Shown in pieces: positions 14,469-14,640 of a stretch of 14,640 bases of DNA. This DNA is from an uncultured Collinsella sp. GTDB taxonomy: Bacteria > Actinomycetota > Coriobacteriia > Coriobacteriales > Coriobacteriaceae. The notes below the pieces were generated by a model, which was given only the letters and a program-made list of their open reading frames with translations, did not search any database and was not told where the DNA came from. Location: the NCBI GenBank assembly GCA_958405195.1, contig CATYDM010000051.1, positions 1 through 14,640 of the forward strand, in the 5' to 3' direction. The stretch's first letter is position 1. The number at the start of each line of letters is the position of its first letter. The position numbers were made by a program, and so were the translations under genes.

Positions 14469-14520
14469 GGCACAAGGAGTGTCCCCAACTGCCGGCAGAA
14501 AAGGAACGTCCCCAAGTGCC
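14469..14520. repeat. Palindromic element with paired GTCCCC direct repeats
   Basis: AAGGAGTGTCCCCAA (14474-14488) and AAGGAACGTCCCCAA (14501-14515) are direct repeats, 13 of 15 identical and 27 bases apart. Between them is the 10-bp palindrome CTGCCGGCAG (14489-14498), and the whole is bounded by GGCAC (14469-14473) and GTGCC (14516-14520) as inverted ends. It looks like a second family of short dispersed repeat, placed straight after the hairpin array. Confidence 0.6.
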
Positions 14521-14574
14521 GCCCCAATGACCACCATGGCAACGCCGCAGGTAGAGAACGGACAGCGAAAACGC

Positions 14575-14638
14575 CCCTAAGCGAGCAAGGTGACGTGAAA
14601 TCAGAACCACCCTTAAAAAGGGTGGTTTGCTCTTAGGG
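14575..14638. terminator. Terminator-like hairpin inside an outer inverted repeat
   Basis: A perfect 10-bp stem AACCACCCTT/AAGGGTGGTT (14605-14614 and 14618-14627) has a three-base AAA loop and is followed on the plus strand by TTGCTCTT. Around it, 14575-14588 and 14627-14638 form an imperfect outer repeat (CCCTAAG...GAGCAA against TTGCTCTTAGGG). It could terminate transcription from either side, or be the edge of a repeat or insertion element extending beyond the window. Confidence 0.45.
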
Positions 14639-14640
14639 TA

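Overview
The window looks like chromosomal DNA from a high-GC anaerobic actinobacterium. A Collinsella-like member of the Coriobacteriia is the best guess. This rests on base composition, gene content (nadABC with niaR, NikR next to hyp genes, LytTR/GHKL signalling) and the style of the intergenic repeats; no rRNA or other marker gene is present to confirm it. Gene density is high, and most long ORFs in other frames are GC-driven shadows.

Region 1 (63-4015, minus strand) is a compact NAD operon, nadA-nadB-nadC-niaR. It encodes de novo NAD synthesis from aspartate (quinolinate synthase, aspartate oxidase, quinolinate phosphoribosyltransferase) and ends with the niacin-responsive repressor NiaR. 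A perfect 19-bp inverted repeat overlaps the -35 element and spacer of a good promoter ahead of nadA. This suggests that NiaR represses its own operon.

Region 2 (4016-6222, plus strand) is a two-component system transcribed away from the NAD operon: a LytTR-type response regulator and an AgrC-like membrane histidine kinase of the GHKL class. No peptide-processing or transport partner lies beside it. A weak 57-codon ORF precedes it.

Region 3 (6241-7432) holds a minus-strand gene that reads like a degenerate uracil-DNA-glycosylase-fold protein, then a divergent thioredoxin gene and an intrinsic terminator.

Region 4 (7505-13443, plus strand) is a nickel/hydrogenase-maturation cluster: an unrecognised 82-residue helical His-containing protein, NikR with an unusual His/Cys-rich N-terminal tail, then hypF, hypC, hypD and hypE. 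HypF, HypC, HypD and HypE together make and insert the Fe(CN)2CO group of [NiFe] hydrogenases. The nickel-insertion genes hypA and hypB and the hydrogenase itself are not in the window. A 35+35-bp palindromic repeat that can fold in two ways sits between nikR and hypF.

Region 5 (13568-14640) is a HAD-family phosphatase gene followed by about 400 bp without genes. That stretch is filled with palindromic repeats: three 62-bp units of alternating hairpin arms, a second palindromic element with two GTCCCC-containing direct repeats, and a terminator-like hairpin at the window edge.
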